In this document: positions 45,431 to 56,384 of the stretch, in pieces
How the letters are laid out: the number at the start of each line of letters is the position of its first letter
How positions within the stretch are numbered: position 1 is the first letter of the stretch
DNA from: Symbiodinium natans
Lineage: Eukaryota; Sar; Dinophyceae; Suessiales; Symbiodiniaceae
NCBI GenBank assembly: GCA_905221605.1
Contig: CAJNDS010000576.1
Location: 47,185-111,184, forward strand
Length of the DNA stretch: 64,000 bases
Reading direction: 5' to 3'
Made by a program: the position numbers and the translations under genes
Notes under the pieces: generated by a model
Seen by the model: the letters and a program-made list of their open reading frames with translations, nothing else
The model's database searches: none
What the model was told of the DNA's origin: nothing

Positions 45431-46322
45431 GTGAGGTACAGGCTTACCGGATGCTTAAGCTGGATGGAAACTCAAAGTGGTTTCTGCGCGGATTCCAAGG
45501 AATTTTTTCATGCCTACTGCAAGGATAGGTTGAAGGCAGCACGCTTGTGTCCACGCATGCGCTGCTTGGGGGCTCATGCTTTCTTCGAGCTTGAGCCCGA
45601 GGGGCAGCGAAGTCTTCGCTGAAGACCAATAGAGTAGCAGGCAGCTGTGAATGCAGCATACCGTTGTCCAAACGACACCCTCGGACATTAGGCGACATAC
45701 GTAGCAGGTGGTTTACAACATGCGCTCTTGTAACAGAAGCCAGAGCTTGCCGGGCCAGAAACCTTTGTCGAATCAAGGATTTTCGTTTTGTCCTGTCCGT
45801 GTGTGCACCTGTCTAAAATGACAACTGCTAGATTCTAGATTTGTTTACGAAAATGTCCTGATGCTCTGGCTACGGTCTTGCCTTACACGGGCCTTGCGGA
45901 AGTGCATGCGCAAGGCCAGATACATGTCCGAGCCAGGGAACCAGCAACAGCCTCATCAGACCCGTAAAAAACCAAGGAGCGCCTCAGGCCCGTGACGGGT
46001 GGAGTGCCTTCCATTTCAAGGTCAGGCCATGGGTAAACAAGAAAACCTTATTGTCCTGGTTACGCGGATCTCCATGAAAAGCATCTGTCACGGTGTTGCT
46101 GGTCCCGAAAGGTAACAACCATTCATGCTTCCCTGACATGCGCCTGAACCGAAGTGGACGTGTGAGGATGCCGACTCAAATGTAGTAGTACCAGAACCAA
46201 TCCTCAGCTGAAACTGCCAGGGGCCATGAGGTCCACCGAAGCGCCCCACGTGATTCGCCCCATGCCAACTATCTTAAAAACTGTCAATCTCCGCAATGCA
46301 GATGTAGCAGTGTGAGCATTCC

Positions 46323-46849
46323 ATGCCTAGGCCCGCGGCCATTGAGAGATGCACCGTCCTTGTCTCAGGCAAGAAAGTCAGGAAGATTGCTCCAGCCACA
46401 CTTGAGCTGCTCCACCACACTCTGAATTGGAACCCACCCCGGAATGGCTACCGGGTCAATTTGGACTTCATTCTAAGTAACCCGCGCTCCAGGTTCTACT
46501 GCTGCCGCACTGTCGCAACTACTAGCTTCATTGCATGTCGACAGCATGCCGCACTCGCCCTGAAGCCAGAAACCTATTGCCCCAGTCGCGGCCGTGGGCG
46601 CCAGAGGTCCCCTAGGGACGCCTGTTTCCTCACCCTCCCGCGGCCTTGTTTTTGGGGTTACGGACCGAACTCTTGGACTGGTCGCTGTCAGCGCTCACTC
46701 AACGCCTAGAAGACAAACCAGACTTGGCAGATGCCAGCAGGAGGACCAGAAGGAAAAAGCAGACTCTGCCGATCCAACGGCATCTCATTTTGGCATGCGG
46801 CCTAGGTTCCTATTGGATTTCACTGCCTGAGGTCCTGGTGGTGTGAAAC
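46323..46849 (+). pseudogene. intronless, frameshifted coding fragment
   Basis: From ATG 46323 the plus strand reads MPRPAAIERCTVLVSGKKVR, then LELLHHTLNWNPPRNGYRVN with GC-ending codons. Near 46630 the coding signal shifts frame to FLGLRTELLDWSLSALTQRL and RLEDKPDLADASRRTRRK, ending in TGA about 46847. There are no splice-like boundaries at the shift. Possibly a retrocopy or transposon remnant; the family is not recognised. Confidence 0.42.
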
Positions 46850-47429
46850 GTGTCCCCTGAAGCATGGCGGCGGCCATGTACAAGTAGATGTCTTGAGCAC
46901 AGCATTGACAGGGCAGCTGCTTCAGGAGCATATTCTGGAAGACTTTGTGAAACGAGCCCCGTCCGTTTTTCTGCGGAGATTTTGCAGCTGTTCCCTAATT
47001 ATTCAAGCCCATAAAAAAGTGAAGTTAAAAAGTGCTCCTTAAGACCCAAACGACCGACCTCAACCCAGCTTTACATCCCCAAGCCCGGAAGCCCATTGAT
47101 CTACTGGGACCGCGGCCGGTTGAAGTGAGCAGCATGCTCCAGGACAGCCCTTGCCTCGTGTCAACGTAACTCTGCGTGCCGCAAATTGAAAACTAGGATC
47201 TCCAAGCGGAGGCACGCAACAGCGGGTCCTTGCTATCAGCTAGGGTTGGGATTTTGCCCAGGTGAGGCAGAGTGGCATTTTGCACAGCACAAGAGGTCTA
47301 TAGGCTTCCAAGAACATGGCTATCAGATCATGAGGGCTTGTTTCTGCAAGTCAGCCAGAATGCTAGGACTAGTAACCGCGAAACTGCGAAACAATGTGAG
47401 AGAATCATTTGCAACTGTTTTGACAAGCC

Positions 47430-48381
47430 GAACCCTTTGTCCCGCCACGTCAGGATGGTTGCCGAAGTCGTGGCCACTGAGAAAGCCGCCGAGCTTCACC
47501 TGCAATCGCGCACTCGGGGATTAAGGGGTAAGGATGTTCAATGGGCAGATTCGCTTTGTACTTTTGTTGAATTGTATGTTTTTTACTGTTTTTGTCTTGG
47601 TGGGAGGACTCAACAGGGAAGCTATTCAATTGGATGCCACAGCAAAACCTCGCATTTTTTTTGCTGGGATGCAGGGGGAGAAGTTGTCGCGGATCAAGGC
47701 GCCAGATCAAGTTCTCACGCAAGCCTGCGAGGTTGGCTGTCCTGTTGTAGCTGCGCTCTGACGCGTGTGGCACAGGCGTTCATCGTCTTCACGGCTTTCA
47801 TGGCCCTATTTCTCGCCCTGGGAACCGTGTGCCCTGGAGAGCATGCATTGTTTTCAGAACTCCTCGTCGGCTCGGGCCTTGTTTGACGAAAACGGCACAC
47901 AAACGAACCAAAAACGTCACCAACTTTCTCATCCGGCTCATCACTGACCATAAGGGCGACTTCCATTCTGGCCCACGATGCAAGCCGTTATATCTGCATT
48001 TCTCAGACCCCCCAGCACTGCCACTACGCCTCGATCCCTCATGGTGGCCTTGATCAAGTGTCTCTTTTCTTCCTCTTCTTCTTCTTCTTCTTCTTCTGCT
48101 TCTTTTTCTTCTTCTTCTTCTTCTTCTTCTTCTTCTGAAGGAGCCCTGGCGGACCCCTCCGCGCACCAGGCACACGCCAGTCCGTTGTCCACGTGAGACG
48201 GACTCTTTGGTCAAATGCGCGAGTTGCAAGGTTTCCCGAAAGTTGGGGGTATCCCCCTGTATGTGTATGCAGTAAAACAACCAACAAGGAAAAGACAGGC
48301 TTCAAATGTCTCTCTCTCTCTGCACGCAAGGCCCCCTCCCGAAGGAGAGAGCCGCCCCAAGGGGCGCGCAAATGTCTCTCG

Positions 48382-48450
<69 letters not shown>

Positions 48451-49862
48451 CCTCTTGAGTAATGGGTGTTGGCCTCGGAACTTCTTGGACACATGAACAG
48501 CCTTGTGACATTCGATTGGACTTCCTGAGTTTCGAAGGTTGGAGGAGGATGGCGTCGTGCTTGGGCCGAGGGATGACCCGTGGAGCAGGACCGGGAACAT
48601 CAACAGGGACTGATTGAAGATCACCACTTCCGACCTACTCGACCCATCAACTCCCTCAGCCTCGGTCGGACTGCTTGCTGCCATGCAATCGTGCCCGCGA
48701 AAATCTGCATCAATCAACATTTGCAACTCGGTGCCCTCCCTTGCTATTCAGTCTCCTGGGCAGCCTCAAGCGAGCGGTGCGAGGAAAGCGCCAATAGAGC
48801 GCCTTCAATCCCTCCCACACCGATCAGGTAAAGTCCATGGAGCTTGTCACTGCCACTGGGTCCTCTCGAAGCTCGGAACCTTACTTGTAGAAGTTCATCA
48901 GCAAGCTTTTGTGTATGACTGGCGGGTCCCGGAGGCATATCCAAACTGTCAATGCTCCAGCCGGGTATCCCTTCATCCGCTTGCAAGCGTTCCGTGCAGC
49001 AATCCTGAGTCGCCTGCTGAAGTTTGACTAGGCTCCTAACTCCAATCGGAAGGTGGGCGCCGGGTTAAACCGAATTTCCAGCCATCGATGTCCTGATGGG
49101 CAATGTGCCTGCCTGCCTGCAGCCACGTGATTCCGGTTCCATGCGCCCGCAACGAGTGTACACTGCTCACCGGTGCGGGCGCTTGATACAAGCTGTGGTT
49201 GGCAGGAGAGGACTGTGAGGGGTGTGCAGTTGGATGCCCAATGCCAAATGGTTGGTAAGAGGTCCGTCCTGCACGACGACGCATGTCCGATCAAAGGCAC
49301 ACCTGCTCGATACGCGGCGGATGCCGTGCCCGCAACGTTGGCTTGCTGGTCACCACAGGATAGGTCTGTCTGCGCAACGTAACGTCCCTGGGTGATGGTC
49401 CTGGAGTCTTCCGGAATCGCACTCCGCAGACGCCCCCCCCCCCCCCCCCCCCATTTGCAAACAGAATGGTCCGATGATGAGTGGGCCCACATCTCGGATC
49501 CAATTCATCTCGCGCAGCCCCAGCCAGATCAACAAGAAGTACCGAACAAAAAACAGGCCCCCTACTTTCAATGGCCTGAGCGGTCTTGCTACATTGACAT
49601 CTCCCGATCACCCCAACCACAAGCCTCACGAAAGTGCATTCGGGGAGCACCTGGAGACCAACAAACAAAGAAGCAAAGACCAAGACCTCTTGCGCAGCTG
49701 TGTGCCTTGGGCTCCCAGGCATTAATGTCGCGGAGAACCTGGATGTACCTGACACGTTTCCAGCACTTGGCTTGAATGACCGAGTGGGTCGGAGGTTGTG
49801 TGACTCGCGGGATGCACAGTGGGCTTTGGAGCACGAGTGGTCACCGTCGATAAACACCCCAT
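47430..49862 (-). CDS. class I SAM-dependent methyltransferase (partial model)
   Basis: Exon 49862-49835 (28 nt) reads (D)GVFIDGDHS. GT-AG intron 49834-49749 joins in phase to exon 49748-49706, reading YIQVLRDINAWEPK. A GC-AG intron of 2.2 kb (49705-47500) leads to exon 47499-about 47430, reading VKLGGFLSGHDFGNHPDVAG. The join gives FIDGDHSYxxxLRDIxAWxPKVKxGGxLSGHDF, the strand-4 acidic loop and GGxxxGHD core of the Methyltransf_24/CmcI-type fold. The SAM-binding glycine loop should lie upstream and was not found. The methyl acceptor is unknown. The 3' end is not fixed. Confidence 0.75.
48061..48136. repeat. TTC trinucleotide repeat
   Basis: (TTC)n with one GCT interruption, inside the methyltransferase intron. 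Confidence 0.95.
48374..48454. repeat. TC microsatellite
   Basis: (TC)n of about 80 bases, inside the methyltransferase intron. Confidence 0.97.
49433..49470. repeat. C20 run with ATTTGCAAACA core
   Basis: Twenty C residues directly followed by ATTTGCAAACAGAATGG, a further member of the dispersed family; lies in the methyltransferase intron. Confidence 0.85.
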
Positions 49863-49989
49863 CTACAGATCTGTCCGGCCTTAGCCGGGCAGGCGCATCT
49901 GCTGGGGAGTGACATGTTTTGCAGGTGCTGGCGCCAGCTACTGCCACCCCTCTTCTCATGCGAGAGAAAGTGAGAGGTACGAAAAAATA

Positions 49990-50105
49990 GACCGAGAGAG
50001 AGAGAGAGAGAGAGAGAAAGAAAGAAAGACAGAAAGAAAGAAAAAAAGAAAAAAAGAAAGAGATAGAGAGAGAGAGAGAAAACAAAAAAACAAAAAACAA
50101 ACAAG
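49990..50105. repeat. GA/AAAG purine tract
   Basis: (GA)n, (GAAA)n and A-rich units. It generates the long Phe/Ser/Leu-rich minus frame here. Confidence 0.9.
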
Positions 50106-50211
50106 AACAATGAAGAGACGGGGGCAAAGCAAGGGGCCAGCGGGGGTTGGGGAAGTGCTGAAGACAACACATGATAAACGGAGCGAGAAAACATCAAGGA
50201 AGGAAGCACTA

Positions 50212-50415
50212 CTAAGTCATTACTAACTCTCTCCTTGCGCTGCGAAGCCGTGTTTCCACTCCGAGCTGTTGCAAGCCCGAGATGTTCCCAAGGTTAGCTT
50301 GTAAGCCGCAGATCCCGCGCGCATCGTGAAGTAATCTGCGCTTAGCAGCATGGTTTGAAACATGTTGCATGATGCAGATTGAAGCTTTGTCCAAGTACCA
50401 AGCATTTCGGACCAA
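50212..50415 (-). CDS. candidate exon, unrecognised
   Basis: The minus strand reads YLDKASICIMQHVSNHAAKR then RRLLHDARGICGLQANLGNI and GLQQLGVETRLRSARREL, reaching TTA|GTAATG, a plausible donor. It could be an upstream exon of the methyltransferase gene (same strand, 350 bases upstream), but the purine tract lies between and no join was proven. Confidence 0.45.
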   Translation of the reverse strand: MVRNAWYLDKASICIMQHVSNHAAKRRLLHDARGICGLQANLGNISGLQQLGVETRLRSARRELVMT

Positions 50416-50929
50416 ATCCTCTGACGAGTGTCTGAGGCTTGTGCAACGTGGCTGCAGCTTCTACCTGCCGGGGAAAGATTTCCCTGAAGCACAACATGGT
50501 CAGCATTTTCAATACGACAAGTGACGTGCGATTTCTGTTTGAGGCGTCGCAGTCCACAGAATGCTCAGGAACCGGCTGAGGGCATCGCCTTGGCAGCCCG
50601 AGTCGGACAAAACATAACTGTGAGCGAAGCTTTTTTTGTGGAAGCGGAACTGAGCCCCTGTAAATGTAATGGTTTCATGAATGCCTCTTTCTTCTCTGTG
50701 CATGTTGCATTTGTCGCGTCTTCATGCGGCGTGAGAAGAAGTGGTACCCACGATCGATGACTGCAAAGGGGGACAGCATTTTCCAATCCGCGAATGCCGC
50801 AGGGCAAACGTCACTCTGGAAGGAAGTTTCTCATCTCTCCTGCACAGGTGGCATCTGGTACAGTCATATGGCACAGTCCATACTGCCGACCATATGCACA
50901 ATCCCAAACGATGTTGGATGAGCCGAAAC

Positions 50930-51586
50930 CTAGACCTTGGACAGGGACCTGATCAGAACAGGTCTGCGAGCCAGCCAAGCCACCCAAACCTGCAAAAATG
51001 CCTGCCCGATCCGGCTAGCCGGCTCCTCTTCAAGGGGAATGTTCTTGCTCACGCACGGCTCCAGACCTGGGTTCCACGACGTCACGATGAGCCCTAAACG
51101 CCGACCAAATGCTTCCAAACGATTCAACGATGGCTTCTCCGAGCCTCTCTGGGCGGTGCAAAGCGGAGCTGCGTTGGGGCCGGAGGCTCCTGAGATCGCT
51201 TCAAACCCCATGGTCTCAAGCCGAACCAGATGAGGAACATAGCATCTCGTGGAACCTTCAGCTAGGGTGTGCAAGCCAAATGTATTTCTCCCAAGCTCCT
51301 CCTCGTCCTCATCCACAACACCGGCCGGCAGTCGAGCGGCCTTGGTTTCGGTGTATCCCTCAAAGTTCCTTAGACTCGTGCATTCATGGAGCCACCTTAT
51401 TGATTCGAAGTGTAAGCGCCAAGCCGAATCCCAGGGCACATAAGGCTGCGGCCCGGGAACTCGGTGGCTCAGCCGTCTCAGGACTGCCATACCTGGCGTC
51501 TTAGAGGGCAGGCCCTTGGTATACGAGTCAGCTCGACTTCCCTGGATTATTCGACTCTTGCAACCAGCACAAGCCACGGAGTTCAT
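50930..51586 (-). CDS. 218-codon intronless frame, unrecognised
   Basis: ATG 51586 to TAG 50930, the longest uninterrupted frame not built on low-complexity sequence. It contains FESIRWLHECTSLRNFEGYT, VVDEDEEELGRNTFGLHTLA, YVPHLVRLETMGFEAISGAS and NIPLEEEPASRIGQAFLQVW. Third positions are GC-rich along its length. An acidic patch lies at about residue 93. No domain is recognised. It could be a single-exon gene or one large exon; no polyadenylation or spliced-leader mark was seen. Confidence 0.55.
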   Translation of the reverse strand: MNSVACAGCKSRIIQGSRADSYTKGLPSKTPGMAVLRRLSHRVPGPQPYVPWDSAWRLHFESIRWLHECTSLRNFEGYTETKAARLPAGVVDEDEEELGRNTFGLHTLAEGSTRCYVPHLVRLETMGFEAISGASGPNAAPLCTAQRGSEKPSLNRLEAFGRRLGLIVTSWNPGLEPCVSKNIPLEEEPASRIGQAFLQVWVAWLARRPVLIRSLSKV

Positions 51587-51674
51587 GGAAGCCCCAACAT
51601 ATCATGAGTTTCCACGGAATTGCCATCGGCACGCGATTCGGAACCGACCCTAAACAATTGGCTGGACTTTAGCC

Positions 51675-52197
51675 TTGTTAACATCCGCCTTCCTGCCAGA
51701 GCATCCAAGCCCTGACCTTGTTAACATCCATGTTACCAGCGCATCCATGCGAAATTACTCCGCTTGCCAACAGGAAGACTGGAAGCCCGTTCCAGAGACT
51801 ATTTCGGCAAGCAAGCAAGCAAGCGAGGGCATCTCCACGGCGCGTGGTGCCAAGCATCTTCACAAAGAGTTCACACCTGTGAGAAAGCTCGAAGAAGAGT
51901 CTCCCACAGAACGTCGCCCAGATGACAACACGAAAAGCTTGGCGGCAAGGACCCAGAGTGAGGGAAACCAACCGCAAGAATCGCATCGGCATCACTAAGA
52001 ATAAGCTTCGCCGAGTGCAGCTTTCCTTTGCGAAAATCAAGCCATCCAGTACTGGATGCAGTCCGCCTTTACAGACGGCACTGCGTGTCCAATGGTTTCG
52101 CTCCTCATACTCTTTGAAACGTAACAGATTGTCTCCACAGGTGGCTGCTTGCTTGGCAGGCTCCACGAGTGGACTAAGTATTCTTGCTGCGTGGTGA
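51675..52197 (+). pseudogene. plus-strand coding fragment with a frame change
   Basis: ATG 51747 opens MRNYSACQQEDWKPVPETIS and KHLHKEFTPVRKLEEESPTE, hydrophilic, to a TAA at 51998. From about 51990 a second frame continues KNKLRRVQLSFAKIKPSSTG to a TGA at 52197. The two frames abut, as after a small indel. Upstream, a diverged 45-bp tandem duplication around CCTTGTTAACATCC lies at 51672-51760. Confidence 0.4.
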
Positions 52198-53995
52198 AAT
52201 CCCAGAAATTTGCCTCACAAAAATGCCACTAAAAGCGCTCCGATGTACTTACCCTGAAACCACAAAGTAAGTATTGCGCCTGCAAGTAAAAACCAACCTC
52301 GAAGCATTTCTCCGGGCACTTGGCGACCGCGGCGCTAAACCCTTTAGGCATGGACTGATGGCGACAGCAGTTCTGAAACCGCTTGCAATATTTCGCAAGC
52401 AAGATGCAAAGGTGCTGAAGCATTGCTGCTTGCTAAAGTATTTGGTAGCTCACTCGAAGCTCAAGACACATACGGCACATGCAACACAGTTATCTCGAAA
52501 TTCCACGGCTATGTGGGCTTGGCTGGCGTGCTCAGCAACCAAGAGTGACTGCTGAGCGAACTGTACATCAAGGGCATCCACTTAAGCCCTATTTCCAAAA
52601 CCCTGAAAAGCATTTTGTGAAGTAAGCGAGCGCGCCTGGAACGCTGGAGCTTCGAGATGCGCGAATGTTCCCTCAGCATTTTTTCTGGCTCTCAATCTCT
52701 CATGAACGCTTCAACCATGCAAAGCACAGGAACAACCAAGCCTGATGCGAATCAACTTACGCTTTGAGATTTTGCCTTGCTCAGGTTTTTTTACTTGTGT
52801 TCAGTTCCACCACTTTGTTCCCAAACGTCTGCGCAGCCTCAGCTTCTACAAGTTGTAACCAAGACAGTACAGGTTCCTCTCATAAGCCTCCCATGTTTCC
52901 AGGAACCCTGTGCGCTGGCTTAACAAACCAACCCTGTGCCACCTGTGCCTATGCAATGGGCTTCCGGCCGATCGGTTCGCTGCATGGACCAAAAAAGTGC
53001 GCCCAGGGCAAGGCCAACTATCACCTGGCCCGGGTTGGAGGGCTGAGGGCCCCGTTTAAATGCGCATGAAATAGCATGAGGTTCATTGAGTCTGACGTAA
53101 CATGTATCCGGTAGGAAGGGCCAACGATTTTTGCGACGTCTGCAGGAAACGCTTCTGCTAAATTTCAATATATTATTGGTTGTTTTGTGCCATTTTGAAT
53201 CCGTCAAAGTTTTGAGACTTTCAAACTCGAATGTGCTCCGAGCTCCAAAACTCGGTCGCGTTCACACCTTCGCTTGAAACTCTCAAACTTGCAATCTCGC
53301 AAGTCCGTCGAACTCCAAACATTCAAACTTTGAAGTCCTATCTTATCAGACTCGAATGCGTTCTCAAACAGCGAACCCGAAACACTTCGATCTCTGAAAT
53401 CAACTTCGAAGCACGTCGCTCATGGCTTGCATAGATGAAGGCTTCCGAAACCCGCAGCCGGCCATGGCAGCTTGCAGCATCAGGACCAAGTGCCACGAGG
53501 ATGCCTGCCGCCGTCAAAAAGCTGTTCTAGCACAAGACTCGGCACAAGACTCTGCCCTTTTCCAATCCACCCTCTTCAACAACTGCGTCATCTGAAAGAC
53601 AGCGGTGCAACATATGCACACCACCAACGAACTCAGGGATGGACATCTGCAGCTGGTAAGGGCTCACCTGAAAATTGTGTAAGGGCGCGTTGCGAATGTG
53701 TCCTGCATATCGTTTTCCGACGGTCCTTCAGTTTCTCTCATGTGTACTTTGTAGTGCCGAAGAAACAGAAAGAACTAATGCAACAAGGACAACAAACGCT
53801 CCCAGTCTATCAGTCGCACGTCTATACCAGTGCTTAGCATGTTTAGGACAGGGTGTTGGACCTGGTTTGGGGGACATGCTACGGTTTAGGATGGTTTAAG
53901 GACGCAATCCCAAGTCACCGGGAAAGCCTTACTTTGCAGTCCTGCGCTCCGTAACATCAGCCGTCAGAAAGCTCTTTGCTAGCTTTGCCCGTTTT
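52198..53995. other. no gene resolved
   Basis: Open readings exist on both strands (for example 53069-52930, minus VIVGLALGALFWSMQ, plus KKCAQGKANYHLARVGG). At 53215-53420 CTCGAAx/CTCAAACTT motifs recur irregularly. Nothing is supportable as a gene. Confidence 0.35.
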
Positions 53996-54142
53996 TCATG
54001 GGTTTCCCTACCACCCCGCTTTATACCTCCCCCCCCCCCCCTAGGTTCCCCCATTAAAAGACCTTAATGAGGCTTAATTATCCCTAAGTAGCCTTAGTTA
54101 TGGGGGGAACCTAGTGGGGGGGGGTAGTAGGGGAACCCATGA
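53996..54142. mobile_element. 147-bp MITE-like element with inverted termini
   Basis: TCATGGGTTTCCCTACCACC at the left end is matched by the reverse complement of the right end (TCATGGGTTCCCCTACTACC). Inner arms CCCCTAGGTTCCCCCAT and its partner ATGGGGGGAACCTAG also pair. The AT-rich centre contains CCTTAATGAGGCTTAATT. No target-site duplication is obvious. Non-autonomous DNA transposon or structured repeat are both possible. Confidence 0.6.
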
Positions 54143-54479
54143 GTTTTGCTCAGTGCCTGCCAAGGATCAAGTGTGCCTGCAACCCTAAGGACATTGAAAG
54201 GGAAGGCACCAAATCCAACATGCCAGAGGCTAAGCCCTGATTTGTTTGAAAAGCCACGTCCTTCGCATCTTCACATCCCTGTGGAGGTTGTTAAGCAAGG
54301 ATGTCCCCGATTCAACTTGTAGGGTGTGGTAAAGTTTAGAGAGGTTTGTTATCGTTCGTGTTGTTCCTAGGTCAGGTGATGACAGTAGAATAAGCGCCTA
54401 CTCTCTGATCCATGTATAAGGTCATCTGGTTCTTATTCTCTACGAATTGCACTTTCCAGAACTCTCCAGGACTCCAGGA

Positions 54480-54830
54480 TTACTCCAAGTCTGAACCAGC
54501 TTCATCGGGTCCCGTGCGTTGGTGGGCAGCGACGGAGCTTGTCGCTTGGCTCTCGATCAAAGATGCCTGAATTCGGAAATGAACGCTGCTGACGTTCCAA
54601 GTGCGCCTTGCGTGCACGAGAGAGCTGTGCCCCAAAAAGCTTCCATGACTCAAACAGGAAGGCGAAGAGCCGCTTACAGCCCCTTCTACCGATCTTAAAG
54701 TTTCACAGCACTGGGCGACCTTGCCTTGGGCTTCTGGCGATTGGCCAGGGCCTCGCAACAACATAGATACATGCCAAGGCCCAAAAGTCAACAACAAGCG
54801 GTATGGGGACGCAACTGACAGGAATCGCAA
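54480..54830 (-). CDS. 116-codon open frame, unrecognised
   Basis: Open to TAA 54480 with MLLRGPGQSPEAQGKVAQCC and SVHFRIQASLIESQATSSVA then QRTGPDEAGSDLE. Codons end mostly in G/C. It may be a terminal exon; no domain. Confidence 0.42.
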   Translation of the reverse strand: MRFLSVASPYRLLLTFGPWHVSMLLRGPGQSPEAQGKVAQCCETLRSVEGAVSGSSPSCLSHGSFLGHSSLVHARRTWNVSSVHFRIQASLIESQATSSVAAHQRTGPDEAGSDLE

Positions 54831-55119
54831 CTTGCAACACCCGTTTTATCAAAGACGGCACCGGCGCCGACACCCCACACCCGCCCTAGGCCCGTAAAGT
54901 TATGGCATGGCTCGTCCCACACAAAGCCGGTTTTCGGACTTGCCATCATGGTTTTCTTCCGCGCTTCAATTTGAGGTTTCAAGCCAGTGCTTCATTGGAT
55001 TCTCGCTTGCGATTTTTGTGGGTTTGCTGTCAGGATCTATGCGAGCTCTAGGAAAGTAGGATTGTGCAACCTTGACATTGGCCAGGCTCTGGCTTCGAGA
55101 CGTGCACCTGCAACGAAAC

Positions 55120-55646
55120 CTGCGCAAGAGGCTCTGCCAGAATGGCTGGCTCCGGGTTCTTCCTCACCCTTCGGTGGCTCAATCGCTCCTTCCTGCCCAC
55201 TTTGATCAAGAAGTCATTGTTCTCGTCGCACAGCCAGAAACCGAGGGAGACAGTGAGACATGCTCAAGGGGGAACTATCCCGGCCCTATGTGGAACTCCC
55301 TGTCACGAGCACACCACGTCCCCAACACCCCCCAACATCTCCCGGACCTCTCGGAGCTCCTGATTCTCTTCCTCCAGGAGCGCCTGCAATGCCAGACTCC
55401 TATCATTGCTCAATCCTGAGCTCAGGACCATGTCAGTGCGGGATTCGTGTCATCAACAATGCGATTGCTCACAATGCCAGCTTTCACCGGTATCCAAGCA
55501 GGCGGACGAGTTCCTAGCAGCAAGCGTTATCCTATGGTATGATAGGAACCCAAATCAGCATCAACAGCTTGCGTGCGGGACCCAAGCCTGAGCAACAGAG
55601 ACAGCTCGCGCTGCATCCGCTGCGGTTGCATCATCTCCAGCTCGCA
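55120..55646 (-). CDS. three-exon coiled-coil segment
   Basis: Exon 55646-55569 (CELEMMQPQRMQRELSLLLR, ending GSRTQ), exon 55383-55329 (ALLEEENQELREVREMLG) and exon 55199-55120 (GRKERLSHRRVRKNPEPAIL, ending EPLAQ before GTTTCG). Phases agree across both introns (GC-AG and GT-AG). The first two exons form a continuous Glu/Leu-rich heptad pattern, so an alpha-helical coiled coil is likely. Gene ends are not determined. The plus strand carries a long antisense frame (55072-55419) that I regard as a shadow. Confidence 0.55.
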
Positions 55647-56384
55647 CTGCAACAAGCCATGCAAGTGCGCAACTCCGATGCCAGCTACTTGACCAGGAGC
55701 TAATGGCAACAATTCTCGGTGCCCTGTTCACTTTGTTGCTGATGTTTCTCTTCCTCCTTCTCATCCCAAGGTAGAGGCGAAGCTTTCCGGCTCCTCAATC
55801 CCCTTCCTTGCTCTCCCGTCTCTCCCTGGCCTGCGCCCTCAGGGCTGTGTCTCAAGGCAGAGGAGGCAGCCTCGCCCAACATTGCAGATCTCCACTCGCT
55901 ATGGATGTGCTACGTATATGTAACTGGGCCATGGACAGCAAGCTATCAGCAATGGTTCTATGCTCTGGGTCAGCAGTGGCCTAATCAATCTCTGCATACC
56001 CAGCATCCCCGTGGCATATGAACTGTCTGCACGCACACTAGGCCTTTTGACTCTCCTCGCGTAATCGCATTAGGCCATCCACCTGGCGCGAAGCAACCGT
56101 AGCATGCTTGTTAGTACCGGCCGGACACCCAACCTCCCAATACCTTCAAGAACATTTAAAAACAGTGCAGCAGAAGCTATCGGGTTTGCGATGATTTCGG
56201 ACTAACAAACCGGTACAAGAAGTCATTGACAAGTAGCAAAGAACAAGCAGCAAAGGAACGAAGCAAGAAAACACGACGACCCCACCTGCGAAACTTTCAC
56301 CATCATAGAATATCCCAAGTCCTAGCTCCATTGCTCTATCTGTGCCACACCTTGCATACTTGTCGGATGTGGCAGGCTGGGTCT

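Noticed and set aside
47186-47886. 204- and 112-codon plus frames
   Set aside because: Antisense shadow of the methyltransferase exon containing GGFLSGHDF.
49291-50172. 293-codon minus frame, the longest in the window
   Set aside because: It runs through a purine tract, true methyltransferase exons in one frame, introns and a C20 run. Methyltransferase motifs require splicing with a frame change, so the frame itself is not the gene.
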